NCBI GenBank assembly: GCA_030159075.1
Contig: BROG01000339.1
Span: 1 to 64,000 of the forward strand
DNA: 64,000 nucleotides
Reading direction: 5' to 3'
DNA from: Atrina japonica
Lineage: Eukaryota; Mollusca; Bivalvia; Pterioida; Pinnidae
Position 1 is the stretch's first letter; every line of letters starts with the position of its first letter. A program made the translations under genes and the position numbers. This document shows, in pieces, positions 28,673-64,000 of this stretch. Below the pieces are notes generated by a model, which did no database searches, was not told where the DNA came from, and saw only the letters and a list, made by a program, of their open reading frames with translations.

Positions 28673-30554
28673 TGCCTACTATTAACGATATGGACTAAGC
28701 CAAAATCTTTTTTCATGGAATGACAAAAATAAGTAACAGTGCAAAAATCGAATAATAAATTAAAATCATTGATCAAAACCTACATCTATTTTAACTTGCA
28801 TATAAACTTTGTCTATCAAATTACCTCCCTTTTACAGATTTCCGTGCACTTTCCCAGAATAAGTGTTATATGTTATCTAAACTATACAGATTTTGTCAGG
28901 GTGGTTACTGTAGATCAATCCCCTTCCTCCCCCAAACAAAACCTAACAACTATCAAACAACGTACATATGAAAAAAGCTAATATAAAATATTTGTATTCT
29001 CCTATAAATATAAAGTAAATCCTTTGAATGTTGAATACAAAACATCAAAACTTTGGCAAAATATATTAAACTTCTTTTTTGTTTTAAAAGTGAATTAAAT
29101 ACCTTTTATGAGCTTACCAACACACTGCTGTGATGAAATATTATTTCATGGCAAAAAGACACATTAAAATATTTTCAACAGATATATAGGCCTGCCTACT
29201 AATTTTTGGAATGGTTCTGTTATCTAACTATGCAGATGGTTCTTATTTCATCGTAGAAGGAAGTAAAGAGTTTCTATCTTGTTGATCTACAATCCTCCAC
29301 CATGTGTAGACACACACAGGAACAATTTGCGCTCGAGAAACACTCTGTGCCCATGAGGTAAGACATACACAATGAATTCAAAGTACCATAACTCTGACAA
29401 ATATTGATGAACAGGAATAATCATCAGACCCATCCTATATTTTATAGATAGAAGGATTCTTCCCCAATATTGTTAAAATTTTAGTAAAGAAAATTTTACC
29501 AAAAAAAACCTGGTATTAAGATATTCGATTTCGGGGACATAAAATGTCATCAATAATCCTGAACAATTACAAAATTTTAAACTTTTTATCATCAAAATAC
29601 AAAACTGAAAAACTGTGAGAATGTTTTGTAATCAGTTGATAGTGTGAAAAATAAATAACAAAATTCACAAAAATTTATTTTACCTGTTAATCACGGGGAA
29701 AAAAATGAAACAAGAAATAAATTATTTCCAGCCAGTATTAATACTTGGCACAAAAATCAGAAATATCTTTGAAATGTAAACTGGTGAAGAAACATGAAAA
29801 TTGTAAATGTAAATTTGTGATGAAATATAAAATTAAAATATATCACTATGGTAACAAGCAGCACTAAGATTCCAGCTACATGACTTATAAGAAGCTACAA
29901 TATCAGCTACACAGTAGCATAATCATGAGGAAAATACAGTTTTTTTATATATATCAAGACATCATATGATATTTTAGCAATTCTAAGACATCACACTGTA
30001 TTCCAGTCACTGGTATTATGTTATGTGCAGATGTCAATATTTACTGCAAATCTGTCAAGTGTTGTTGTTGTTGTTATTTTGTCATTAAGAAAAAATGAAA
30101 TTTAAAGAAAAATTCAGCATCTGAAGATTGTGTTCTTAATTGAGCTGGTCTCTCATTAAACACATTTTCCAAGGTCATCTGCTGTGACCTTGACCTTTGT
30201 TTGGCCCACAGAAAATCTAAAATGATATATCTATAGATGTTTTTCTGTGCATTTATACATAATGTATTTAGCATCTGCCTATGAACCCAGTGTTTAAGCA
30301 CTTTATTGAAAATTTATTTGAACAAAGACAGAAAGAGACAAGACATTTTGACAGTGTACCCATGTCTCTGGTCATGGACCCTAAAAGGCAATTTTACAGA
30401 TGACAAGCCTTGTTGACAAACTGCACTAATATATATTTGTCAATTGTCCATTCTTTAAGCTACACTTAAATGATTTTTATATACCTGGAACCCCTGTCAC
30501 CCAGCAGTATTTCAAATACAATAACTGATTTGTATTCAGTGACTCCCTGTTTTA

Positions 30555-30760
30555 TGTGACCAAAATCTGCATGTCCATTGAAATCAAGTCACTTAAGAAG
30601 TCTCTACTGTAGGCCCATACCCAGGAAATGACCATCATCTGTCCAAAATAAACTGGCCAACTTCCCAATATTATCACATTAGGTTACAGAAGGGCTATAT
30701 GCCTGAAATACAGGTCAAAGCACAATGCTCTAACCAGTTGACCACAGAGGTCCTGTAGAT
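30555..30760 (-). mobile_element. tRNA-derived SINE fragment
   Basis: On the minus strand the right end reads GGTCAACTGGTTAGAGCATT, a good A-box and D-arm match for a tRNA-like head. The B box is not clear. The remainder is diverged from the other SINE copies here. Confidence 0.5.
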
Positions 30761-30822
30761 TGTCTGGTCATTCCCAGGGTCATCTGGTCATTCCCAGGGT
30801 TGTCTGGTCATTCCCCCGGGGT
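30761..30822. repeat. 20-bp tandem repeat, 3 copies
   Basis: TGTCTGGTCATTCCCAGGGT three times, with the third ending CCCCGGGGT. Confidence 0.95.
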
Positions 30823-33800
30823 AACTGAAAACTTAACACATCTGAGTCACTGTTGATTAATACATGATTTCTCTCCATTACAAAATTAATCAAACTTAAT
30901 ATCACAATTTGTTTTGATATATAATCACTACCATAAATAAAGAAGAAATCACAATAATATTACAATCAATAACATCTCTCAAACCAAACAATAGTTTAAG
31001 ATGAAATGTAAATAATTCATTTAAAAAATCACATGTGAATGTCCACAGGACACACAAAATAATTACCCTCTCATTCCGGACTTAACTTCAATCATTCTTC
31101 TTTAACACATTTTGAGCTCAAAACGTACATGCTATGCTCTTGGAGTGAAGTTTTTGATTAAACTGATTGTCCTCCTAACAATTATTTTTTTTTTAATTTT
31201 TGTTAAGAGAACACTTTGATTTGAAGAATATAATACAATAATATTGTTGTGTTGATTTCTAATGAAAACACACTCATGAAAAAGATTATGATATCTACAT
31301 CATGAATATTCAACACTGGATCAAAATTAGCATAACTAAAACACAACGATGACCATGATTATAGCATAACATACTTTTTCTGCTAGTTATAGTTTAAGCA
31401 TTTTGACAACCATGATAAATATATATATAACAATATATATGGTTCACCTTTGTGTATGCACAAAACACTATATTTCCAAAAAAGCATCATATATGTATCT
31501 GTAAATAACAAATTTAATACAAAAATTGAAATTGATAATTCATAATTGTATAAATAGCCTTTAAACCCCTGAATTCCACAGTAGAATGGGTTTTTATGTA
31601 TTAGATCATTCCATTGTGATATGCAGGGGTTGAAGGGATATGGGGACTTTGAGTAAATTAACAAGTATTATTTACAGTCTTAACATAAATAATGTAAAAA
31701 TGGAAACAGCCTTGTTGTACCGGCACATCTTCATTGAAAAGTGGTCTTTAAACCCAGGTGGTCGTTCATAATAATGGGCACATAATTGTATTACTGTATC
31801 GTTTTGAAGTTTGAACATTATCAACATCTACATAACATCTTACGGATTAACCTCACAATGTTTTCAATTATAAGGTTTTGTACAATTGACCTATCGCCAA
31901 ATGTCCAACAGAACACCTTTTGGCAAACTTTTCAATTATGACGTCACAATTAAATGGCCCGTCAAACGCTTGTGTGATTGTGACATCACAATCGAATGAA
32001 GTAAAAAAAAAAACACATGGACAGCCATGTGTCAGACACTTGGTGATAGGTCAATTTTATAAAATGGTAGAAAAGAGGTTCTTCTAAATCCCATTAAATG
32101 ACCGCCAAACCTTACACAGTGAATAACAATACATCCTCCCCTATGTAACAAATGAAGAATAGGCTCATAATTAAAACAATAATGTATAAACATAAGATTT
32201 TTGACATCAGTCCAACCCTCGTAAAAATACCTCCAAAATATAAAATTAATGGTTTTATTTAATGAAAATGCATGTAGAATTTCAAGGGTAGAATTGTGAC
32301 ATACAATTTGGCATGCATTTGGTGATGTTGAAAAAAAATTTAAAAAACTCTAGCTTCCAACCTTGGCAGAGACACTGGGATGGCGAAAGAGGTAATTACA
32401 AAATTGTGAGAAAAGATAAATTTTAAGTATCTTTTCCATGGTTGTATCATAATGTCGTGGAATAAGCATCATTTATTGTGGCCATTACACGATGACAGAA
32501 TGCTAATGCAGGCCTTTCATGAAGAAAAAAACTGCCTATTAACAACCAATTAAAGTTCTACAGGTATATGTTAACAGGGAGAGAAAAAATTTCAATATCA
32601 AATCAAAATCCTGGTAGCAAAAACACGTTAATTAACACGGTTACAATGAAATGTGCTTAACAAGATTTTGGACTGAGATTCTAAAGATACTAAACATAGA
32701 ATGAGACATAAAAAGTACCACAGAAACTGATTTCAATCGTCTCCATTGGTCAATATTTACATGAAATTCAGTCATAATTTTTAGTCTAAATGTATGAAAA
32801 AAAAAATTAAAACATCATAGTAATGAACTATCAGTGATAATAAATAAGTCAGCAACTCACAAAAAGAAAAAAAAGATTAAATGAGCCTTATGCATGACAC
32901 GACTTCCCACCCTATCAACTACAAAGAGAAATACAATGCACCAAACATATCAGTATTGTACATTCCAAAAGACGTTTTAACCTCAAATTTTGTGCCTAAA
33001 AAGTGGGAAATCATATTTTTTAGTGTTTTTTTTTTAAATTTTTATTTACTGTAAGTCTAAGCCTGTACTTTTGAATTAGGGTCTACACAATCTGAAAATA
33101 CCTCGATACAGAGAGATGAAAAAAAAAATGCTGAGTGTGCATGAATTAAAACATTCATTATTCAGAACTTATTTCAATACAACATGCATAAAATACTCCA
33201 TTTTTAAGGTTAATAAGTTTTTGATTAGCATCAGATTTTCCCCAGACATAATAAGAACAGGTGGCAGTGTAGGAAAAGAAAAAACGTTGATGGAAAAAAG
33301 AAATTAACATAATTTTCATCCTTCAAGCAAATTACCGTACTGTAAATCAATCATATTTTGTGAACAATAAAAATTCACTTGAATCTTCCTAATTTGGTTG
33401 ATAGATTCTTTTTTAAATTTGAAAATGTTCATTCAAAATAACATCAGGCAATAAAACAAGGACATAACATTATAAATTTTTGTAATGCTGAACTCCAAAT
33501 TGGCCTAAATCTCTAACAATCACAGTAATATTGTTTCTGATGGCAGAAGAAAATTTTAGAATCTAGAACAACTCAATATAAAATTTGGATATATACTTAT
33601 TGCTATTAAAATTAAACCTTTTGTGCTCTTCAATACAAAAAGTTAAACAAGGGAGATCACTCAGAGATAACTCACATTTAGTGTATTGAGCTTAATCATT
33701 ATTAAGTCAGACCATGGTTAAAGTTACAACACTGGTCATGGCAAACAGAGAATTAAATATAGATATTAACACATGACATTTCATTCCAACCAATGACTTA

Positions 33801-34491
33801 CTGGTATGTAAAAAATTATCTGCAGTTAACATTTTATGAACACAAAAAGATAAAAAAACAAATTAAAGTGTTAATGAATAAATTTTTATGAACATTTGAT
33901 TTTCTTAATAGACCTAATTAATTTAATCAATGCTTAATCAGTCTCTTTGGAAGGAAAATAACAAAATAGATGAGTTAATGACAAAGTGAAGAAAAATTAA
34001 AGGATTTTCTTGAAAAGAAATTCTATCACCAACAGTACTTTGACTTCTTCACACTTTTTTTTTTGTTTTGTCCTCTTTCCTTCTCATTGATTCATATAAA
34101 ACAGTTTGAATCACTTCCAAGAAAAATCAATATGGTAAAAGGCCCAATAGAAAACCTGAGATCCACCCATTTCTAAAGTAATGCTGATGGAGTTCTAAAA
34201 TTCATAATTACTCTTATCCTACTAGAAATACAAATCAAATTTAAAGAGAAATTATCAGAGAGTTTTATGAAATTTAAAATGTTCACAGTTTACACACCCC
34301 AATGGATCACAATAGGTTTCCCAAGTGAACCAGATGATCTATATATAGAAACCTATAAGGTATTTGACATTAATTAACTGAAGGGGGATAACTCTGTTGC
34401 ATAATCACCAATAAACTAAGGACATGTTATAGAAATATTTGGCGATGATTTGAATCATTTATTCGATGTCTTAGTTAAGATGAAGCACCAC
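30823..34491. other. Intergenic, no gene seen
   Basis: AT-rich. One TIR element (31883-32060) stands out; the remaining sequence has poly-A/T tracts and only short chance frames. Confidence 0.75.
31883..32060. mobile_element. MITE with AATTGACCTATC ends
   Basis: Left end CAATTGACCTATCGCCAA pairs with right end TTGGTGATAGGTCAATTTT, and TA dinucleotides flank it. A second inverted pair lies inside (ATGACGTCACAATT with ATTGTGACATCACAAT). Non-coding. Confidence 0.8.
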
Positions 34492-34497
34492 TTTATT
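34492..34497 (-). terminator. Candidate GALNT2 poly(A) signal
   Basis: TTTATT on the plus strand gives AATAAA in the GALNT2 direction, about 1 kb after the stop. It is the first such hexamer I noticed on that strand below 35504; a second lies at about 34458. Confidence 0.35.
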
Positions 34498-35503
34498 GGT
34501 TAAGGGGAATTATAAAAAAAACATTTTTAAGATCATATCAACATAATATTTTGAAAAGCAAAATTCATCCAGCCTTTTAGAATTGACACAACATTTAATT
34601 ATAAGACATTAATAGTTATTGGCTAATTGCAAGATAAAATATCAACAATATTCAACACTTGAATTTCATTATTACAAAATGTTCTCATTTTTTACAGTGA
34701 CCACAATCAAGTGTTCGACTATATAGTTACAATGAATTCATTTGAGGGGACAAATGAATAAAAATTCTAGTAATTGTTTTAGCTATGAATGATAAAAAAA
34801 AATCTAATATGAAGGCGATTCCTAAAACCCTAACTGTTGGTGTGTGTGAACATATTATATAAATATATATGAAATTACCATTCAGAAAATCATTTTTCAG
34901 TAAAATCAATTTCTTTTGGAAGATACTGAATGTTGACCAAACTAGATGTTTTGTAAATTATTGAGCACCTTTGTGAAGTGTGAATTACATTAACATATAC
35001 AATGGTGGTCTATGCTAGTCCAACTAACACTTGATACAAAATGATACTGCCATTTTTAACCCCTTCTTCTAATATAGATACTTTGGTCAAGATGGCTGAC
35101 ATATGTATGATAGGACATACAAACACAAAACAGCTGTCAATAATCGGAAACTGATTACTTATCAACTAATACCCTGTGTGACGATTCGTGATAAAATCAA
35201 CATCATAGACTACAGTAACTTTAAATTACAACCCAAATCGTGATCAAACATGTCAAAGGTCACTCATAATGGAGGAGGACATGCATCAATAATCAGCAAG
35301 TTTAGAAATAACAGGTTTCTGTGACAATATCTAGTAAGTCAAGAAATGATCTCTATGAGGCTCCTTCATTGTGTGGTGATCTTTAAGACAAGTTTGACCA
35401 CACTGAAGGTTTGTACATGTATTCACTTTGTGTACTGTAGATCTCATTAGCTTAAAACACATTACAATGATTGATTGTCATTGCTGCCTAATTTGACCTT
35501 TTG
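34498..35503 (-). other. GALNT2: GALNT2 3' UTR (predicted extent)
   Basis: About 1 kb between the GALNT2 stop and the first AATAAA in its direction. No repeats or other genes seen. The extent is inferred from the hexamer only. Confidence 0.4.
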
Positions 35504-57940
<22,437 letters not shown>

Positions 57941-58934
57941 CTGAAATATCATACATACATTTATCATTGCATTATACATGTATATTACAAATACATAGAA
58001 AGAAGTATATGTATATATTTACATTTACATAACAGATGTACAGATTTATAATAACACAAATAATCAGGGCCTGAAGTCACCAAATTTACTCAGAACTCAA
58101 GCTCAACTACTGCTTTATGATTTAAAAATTTGGTGACGTTGGACACACTGGGATCTCAATTATCTCTATTTGGGGGTCATCCAAAGGCCATTTTTCCATT
58201 TCAAATCTAAAAAGGTTATTTTATTCCCAATGAAAATTTAAAATTTAGATTTATAAATCATTACTGGTACAATATAACTTGTAAGTGTAGATGGCAGTAA
58301 TAAACAGTTGAACCAAGATAAATTGAACTCAAAGGGGAAAATTTTTTCTTTCAAATAAACAGAGTTTTGAAAATAAAAGGGTTATACAGTACTAGTAAGA
58401 GAAATTTGGCCAGGTAATCATAATCATTTCAAATAATGTAGGATTTCAATGTAACAGAGTCTAATATAAGTGGGTTCCACAGTAATTTGTAAATTTAGAT
58501 TTATAATTACAATAGCAATATGCTAATTTTTGCATTACAAATACATGTACGAGCTTATGATTACACTAAAATATGACAGAAGGTGAAACATGATTTGTAC
58601 TGGTAAACTGATTTTTTGACATCTATGTTTCATGTTGGTCCCTTGGATTCTAATACTGCAATAAGCATTTGACCTCGGAGGAAGTTCGCAAATTTTCAGG
58701 TCCAATACATCAAAAAATCGACAATAAATTCAGCATACAGATGTGAAATATGTGCTACTCTGGTTTGATCTCACATAAAAAATCTTCATTCATATGAAGA
58801 AGTCACAAAATTTGAATAATGGATTGGAGTTATATTTACGCAGTGAAGATTTTTTTTTTTTAAGTCTCGCATAACAGAATCTAGATTTGAACATTTTACA
58901 CCAGGTGCTTGGTACAGGAATAATCATTACTGTC

Positions 58935-59024
58935 TTAATTCATCAACCCTGAAAAAGGATGGACTCTTCTGTAAATCAATGACTTAGACTAGTCCAAATG
59001 TGTCTTTAGGGGTGAATGAGTTAA
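58935..59024. mobile_element. TTAA-bounded MITE, copy 3 (inverted)
   Basis: TTAATTCATCAACCCTGAAA at left, TTTAGGGGTGAATGAGTTAA at right. Interior is the reverse complement of 40915-41005 (CTTCTGTAAATCAATGACTT, AGTCCAAATGTGTC). Confidence 0.88.
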
Positions 59025-60065
59025 AGAGGCCTCAGCTATGACACAGACTGCAAATTAAACCAACTGGTCCTTCAGCTTGTGAATCAAATTCTCTACCACT
59101 TCATGATAAGGAGTTCAAATGTGAAATACCATAAAATAAAAAAATCACATTACAAGATGTGACGATGAACTCATCAAGAATTAATGAGATTTAGGATTCT
59201 AACAAGTCTATGATTGAAAGTAATATCTTATACTGTCAAATAAACCCTACCAAATAATCCATCTCTGATCGGTCTGTGATAATTCACACATGGATTCTAA
59301 CTCAGGTAATCAAGATAAATAATCAGATGAGATTGATGCATCTTGTATTGGAATTGATTGATTGTTCTAGACAGCTTGGGCATCAAAGTTTAAACAACGT
59401 AACATTACTTCTGATTACACAAACGTTTTCCTCTGCGTCAACTGAAACCACATTCAACATCTGAAAAGTTTTAGAGTGATTGAAAATGTCTGATAAACCC
59501 CATGAAAGTAGCTGAGTATAACTGGTTATGTGATATAAGAAAAAAGTGAAATGTTATAAATTTTTACAACTATATTTCACTCATTTTTTTTTTATTTCAA
59601 GCATTACATGACCAGTAATTAAGTAGCTAAATGACGATTCATTTTAGATTTTTCAAAGTAAATGACCAGAAATAATAAATTTTTACATAAAGAGTTACAA
59701 ATTTCTACGTAAAAGTGTATATAAATTTCAACATACACGTATACACACTTTTATCTTCCATCACCCATGGTGACTGCGACAGTAAAAATTAAATCGTTAG
59801 GACACCTGACAGCATGTTTCTGACAAGCAGCTCTGTATTTATAGCACAGAATGTGGCCCTTTAAACAGGTTTTACAATCTGAACAAGTTTTAAAGTCGAC
59901 CTTTCACTTTCACAAATTGCCTGCCATTTTTCATATTTCTTTCATAGCTTTCTATGTTCAGTTCAAATAATTTTTTTTTCTTTATCCTTGCTTTATAGCA
60001 GATAATTTTTTTTATTGCACTGTATGAAAATTATTACAATATATGATTATAATCACAGCACATTT

Positions 60066-60249
<184 letters not shown>

Positions 60250-61407
60250 CTAAGCAACTGCATGTATAAAAGATTTTGGTGAATTAACAAACAGAATTGT
60301 GTCTGAATTATCCATTTCTCTATTTCTCTGTAATTTTGATAAAGATGGATAATCAATGATGTAAAATCAATGTAACATTTTTCATCTGTTTATCAGAAAA
60401 TATTGACCTTTATGTGCAGATGACCCATATACACAGGTTCAATTTAGTTAAAGTATGCAGTCAAGGGACTTGAAAAAACTGGCCTTTATAAACAGGTTAT
60501 CCTTATGTAGAGGTGGCTGCTATAGCAGTTTTTACTATATATATATATATATATATGCAGCACATTCTCACTTATGAAGCCTTACAAGTATATAAACAAT
60601 ATGATTAGTATGCATATAATGTTGATCTAACTGACATGCCAAGCATGCACTAGATGTTCATGGATATTATCTAATTGTTTTTCTTTCGTTACCTGTCAAA
60701 TAAACACATCTCTTGTCAAAATTTAAAATGCACAAAAAACATTTTGTAATTAAAAGCCGCACTGATTTTCTGTTTGTAACAGGATTGGTAACACAATTCA
60801 ATACACACTCATAGATGCAATAAGTAGTTCAATTTAGTAGCGAGGACAATAAAGGATTTTGTGAATATTACCGGAAATTTCAAAATAATTAAGAGTCACG
60901 CCTATATATAATACAATGTTGTTAATACATTTTATACAGAATTGTGATAACCTGACTTGAGAAACCAGTCTCAACAAAACAAGTCAAGACCTCATTTAGA
61001 AACCACCCAGAAAAAAAAATAATATTTCAGAAACCACCTCTTTTGAAAGAACAACTGTCTGGAAAGGCCACATTTCAGTGGCTGATAGTTGATCTTTCAA
61101 GACAGATATTACTGACAGAAAAAAAAGATCATCAAAAAAGAGCCGACCAATTACAGGGAATCAATAATAAACCCTTACAACACCATAGACCATATTAGAA
61201 AAGTTTAATACAATGGAAAAGAGTATACAGTACCATTCAGATATTAGGGGGTGACGGAATTAAAGCTTGCATTAGTCAAGCAAAATAAGGCCTTGGGTTC
61301 AAATCCAAGTAAATAATAAAAATAATCAACACATATTAAAATCAGGTAGTCTGTCCCTTTGCAAAAAGCTTTGAAATGAAAGTTGTTTTGTTCCATTTTT
61401 TTTAAGG

Positions 61408-62745
61408 TGAGACTTTATTCAGAGATCTTTAGTCACAGTAACTAGGCCCTACATGTAGGACTTGCTAAACAGTTTTAGGTAAGACTTTATACAGAGATCC
61501 TTAGTCACAGAAAGTAGGCCCTACATGTAGGACATGTTAAACGGTTTTAGGTTACTTTATACAGAGATCCTTAGCCACAGTAAGAAGACCCTACATTGTA
61601 CATGTAAGACATGTTAAACAGTTTTAAGTAAGACTTTATACAGAGATCCTTAGCCACAGTAACTAGGCCCTACATGTAGGACATGTTAAACAGTTTTAGG
61701 TAAGACTTTGTAGGCCCTACATGTGGGACATGTTAAACAGTTTTAGGTTTCTTTATACAGAGATCCTTAGCCACAGTAAGAAGACCCTACATTGTACATG
61801 TAAGACATATTAAACAGTTTTAGGTAAGACTTTATACAGAGATCCTTAGCCACAGTAACTAGGCCCTACATGTAGGACATGTTAAACAGTTTTAGGTAAG
61901 ACTTTGTAGGCCCTACATGTAGGACATACCGGTATTAAACAGTTTTAGGTCAGACTTTATACAGAGATCTTTAGTCACAGTAACTAGTCCTACATGTAGG
62001 ACTTGCTAAACAGTTTTAGGTAAGACTTTATACAGAGATCCTTAGCCACAGTAACTAGGCCCTACATGTAGGACATGTTAAACAGTTTTAGCTAAGACTT
62101 TATACAGAGATCCTTAGCCACAGTAACTAGGCCCTACATGTGGGACATGTGGCTAAGACTTTATACATGATCCTTAAACTAGTTTTGTTAAACAGTTTTA
62201 GGTAAGACTTTGTAGGCCCTACATGTGGGACATGTTAAACAGTTTTAGGTTTCTTTATACAGAGATCCTTAGCCACAGTAAGAAGACCCTACATTGTACA
62301 TGTAAGACTTGTTAAACAGTTTTAGGTAAGACTTTATATAGAGATCCTCAGTCACAGTAAGTAGGACCTACATGTGGGACATGTTAAATAGTTTTAGGTC
62401 AGACTTTGTAGGCCCTACATGTGGGACATGTTAAACAGTTTTAGGTCAGACTTTGTACATGTGGGACATGTTAAATAGGGTCAGACTTTGTAGGCCCTAC
62501 ATGTGGGACATGTTAAATAGTTATAGGTCAGACTTTGTAGGCCCTACATGTGGGACATGTTAAACAGTTTTAGGTCAGACTTTGTAGGCCCTACATGTGG
62601 GACATGTTAAATAGTTATAGGTCAGACTTTGTAGGCCCTACATGTGGGACATGTTAAATAGTTATAGGTCAGACTTTGTAGGCCCTACATGTGGGACATG
62701 TTAAACAGTTTTAGGTCAGACTTTGTAGGCCCTACAAGGTCCTAC
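61408..62745. repeat. Composite minisatellite with long (about 74 bp) and short (47 bp) units
   Basis: Long unit: GACTTTATACAGAGATCCTT, AGCCACAGTAACTAGGCCCT, ACATGTAGGACATGTTAAAC, AGTTTTAGGTAA. The short unit lacks the ATACAGAGATCC...AACTA part: GACTTTGTAGGCCCTACATG, TGGGACATGTTAAACAGTTT, TAGGTCA. Long units dominate left of about 62390, short ones right of it. Many units have the 12-bp palindrome CCTACATGTAGG. Confidence 0.95.
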
Positions 62746-63689
62746 TTGAGTCAAACCATATTATTTCTAAACACAATGCAAAATTGTGAAGGTTAATCCT
62801 ATATTGTATACTGTCAACAAATGAACATGTCCAGTTACAGAACAAATTTTACATGTTTTTACCTTAAAATCATGAAAAGTTAGTTGAGTTTGAGTACTGA
62901 GTAAATTTGGTGACTTTCTGCCCAGATGTATTCAGAGTCATTCTTAGACCTGGGACTATATGCTCAAAACCTGAATTTCTCTCAGGTCTGAGAATGGTAC
63001 TCAACTAAAAGGACTTTTCAAATTCAAAAATAATTCTGAGTCCTTCACTTTGCATCATTTGCATCACATAAGGGACTGGCTATATTCACAAAACTAGGGA
63101 GAATATCAAAAAAAAATTTTTGCCTCTGTATAGGTAAGAAGAAACATTAATGTTCAACGTGGCACTGATAATAGTTTCCTTGTACAAGTATAGTAACAAG
63201 TTTATATAGATAAGAGTAATAAATATAGAAATATAGGATAGTTCTAATGGGACATATGATTTACCTGCATACATGTATGTTGACCATTGCTAACCCTAGC
63301 CTATTGACATCTACTATCCTTGAAGCAACACCCACACAAGTTTGATGGATGTTCAAGAAAGTAAAGATAGAGGTTTTCTAAATCTTGTCAAAATGAATTG
63401 GAACCCAAATTGCATCAATTACTTGAACATTCTTCAAAATTAGGCCCAAACTGACTAAATCACCTGTTTTAGGAGTAATTTATAAACAGGTGATCCTCGG
63501 AGTGTAGTCTATCTTAACAGACCATTTCTTCTTTGCCCAACCCTTTCAACACTACAGACCATGATAGACCAGTCTAAGACAATACAAAAGAGCATACCAT
63601 TTAGACACTTAGGGGTGAAAGAGTCATGATCCCCATAAAACATGATCCAATTACTATGGAAATGTTAGCAACTTTTGATGAAAGTGTAC

Positions 63690-63726
63690 AGGGGGCTCAG
63701 TGGATGAGTAGTTAGAGCAGCAAACA
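63690..63726 (+). mobile_element. tRNA-like SINE head, interrupted
   Basis: GGGGGCTCAGTGGATGAGTA then GTTAGAGCAG is an A-box/D-arm match. A B-box-like GGTTTTGAGTTTC follows only at about 63849, after the TTAA MITE at 63727-63817. Confidence 0.5.
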
Positions 63727-63817
63727 TTAACTCATTAACCCCTAAAGACACATTTGGACTGGTCTAAGTCATTGATTTACAGAAGAGTTCATTGTTTTTC
63801 AGGGGTTGATGAGTTAA
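63727..63817. mobile_element. TTAA-bounded MITE, copy 4 (best preserved)
   Basis: TTAACTCATTAACCCC at left, GGGGTTGATGAGTTAA at right, a 16-bp TIR with one mismatch. Interior TAAAGACACATTTGGACTGG, GTCATTGATTTACAGAAGAG, TTCATTGTTTTTCA. TTAA at each end suggests a TTAA target site, as for piggyBac-type elements (inference). Confidence 0.9.
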
Positions 63818-63921
63818 TTTAACCATTCAGTATCCCTATCTAAGTGCAGGTTTTGAGTTTCTCTGCATTGTTTAATTTAACCATTCACCATAAAACCATA
63901 AAAGGATTTGGTGATAGGTTG

Positions 63922-64000
63922 AGGGATTTGATTTGATTTGATTTTTTGTTTTACGCCATACTCATCAATTTTTCAGTCATATGATGGCGTCCAGTTTTTA
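63922..64000 (-). mobile_element. SINE (35713 family), cut by window end
   Basis: TTTTACGCCATACTCATCAA, TTTTTCAGTCATATGATGGC and GTCCAGTTTTTA match the tail-side of the other copies. The tail has repeated TTGATTTGATTTG. Confidence 0.75.

Larger units (their letters stand above)
25906..30554. other. Intergenic, no gene seen
   Basis: Contains a GGTCAGGGTCAACAG array (26680-27065), a near-duplicate pair around 27660-27755 (GATAATTTCTGATATTTTGAA), an (ACAT)n run (28651-28672) and AT-rich unique sequence. Overlapping frames at 28150-28452 (+) and 28194-28427 (-) are open but unrecognised. Confidence 0.75.
62746..64000 (-). other. Upstream GALNT2 intron or 5' flank, right end
   Basis: Contains a fragment (62885-62920) of the CACCAAATTTACT family, a diverged relative of the TTAA MITE (63538-63635), a SINE head (63690-63726) interrupted by a TTAA MITE (63727-63817), and a SINE cut by the window end (63922-64000). 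A donor-like CAG|GTAAAT (minus, about 63265) has no GALNT2-like sequence before it. Confidence 0.65.

Noticed and set aside
30690..30760. Functional tRNA gene (minus strand)
   Set aside because: The A box is good, but no proper B box or cloverleaf closure is visible; better explained as a SINE head. The same applies to the heads at 35940-35975, 46582, 48000-48031 and 49820-49895.
59276..59464. 62-residue plus-strand ORF and donor-like site on the minus strand near 59250
   Set aside because: Neither strand gives a GALNT2-like or other recognisable peptide.
63086..63274. Possible GALNT2 N-terminal exon before a CAG|GTAAAT donor at about 63265 (minus)
   Set aside because: The frame before the donor does not resemble the GALNT2 stem or the motifs preceding the catalytic domain.

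Overview
The window is AT-rich animal nuclear DNA from an intron-rich genome. It carries two convergent (tail-to-tail) protein-coding genes separated by roughly 18 kb without any gene I can support. The abundant ACATGTACATGT-type stretches, the tRNA-derived SINEs with a conserved internal body, the many short TIR elements and the many minisatellites suggest a mollusc, most likely a bivalve. This is an inference from general familiarity, not a database match.

154-16213 (+): a complete ten-exon pecanex-like protein 4 gene (PCNX4). The ten exons join in frame with GT-AG junctions into 3798 nt (1265 aa plus stop), somewhat longer than vertebrate PCNX4. It is a multi-pass membrane protein with the conserved pecanex C-terminal region encoded by its last exons. 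The 5' UTR exon starts at about 69, so the promoter and any earlier UTR exon lie left of the window. A nearly identical, frameshifted partial copy of exon 2 sits just upstream of the real exon 2.

35504-57940 (-): the last twelve coding exons (447 aa) of a polypeptide N-acetylgalactosaminyltransferase closest to GALNT2. They cover the whole catalytic domain and the C-terminal ricin-B-type lectin domain. The N-terminal about 125 residues (cytosolic tail, signal anchor, stem) were not found and are probably beyond 64000. This enzyme starts mucin-type O-glycosylation in the Golgi. There is no evident functional link with PCNX4.

17.1-34.5 kb and the large introns: no convincing genes, only repeats. 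These include at least a dozen unrelated minisatellites, several MITE families (one bounded by TTAA with TTAACTCATTAACCCC-like ends, one TA-flanked with CAGT...ACTG ends, and long-armed fold-backs), and tRNA-derived SINEs with recognisable A and B boxes. One SINE (49607-49895) has a perfect 12-bp target-site duplication. Several SINE copies lie within about 10-120 bp of splice sites of the two genes. One minisatellite (38744-39138) appears to have grown from inside a SINE.

No novel defence, mobile-element-encoded or RNA system could be supported. The unusual content is the repeat biology: SINEs near splice sites, SINE-born and palindrome-bearing minisatellites, and the duplicated exon.
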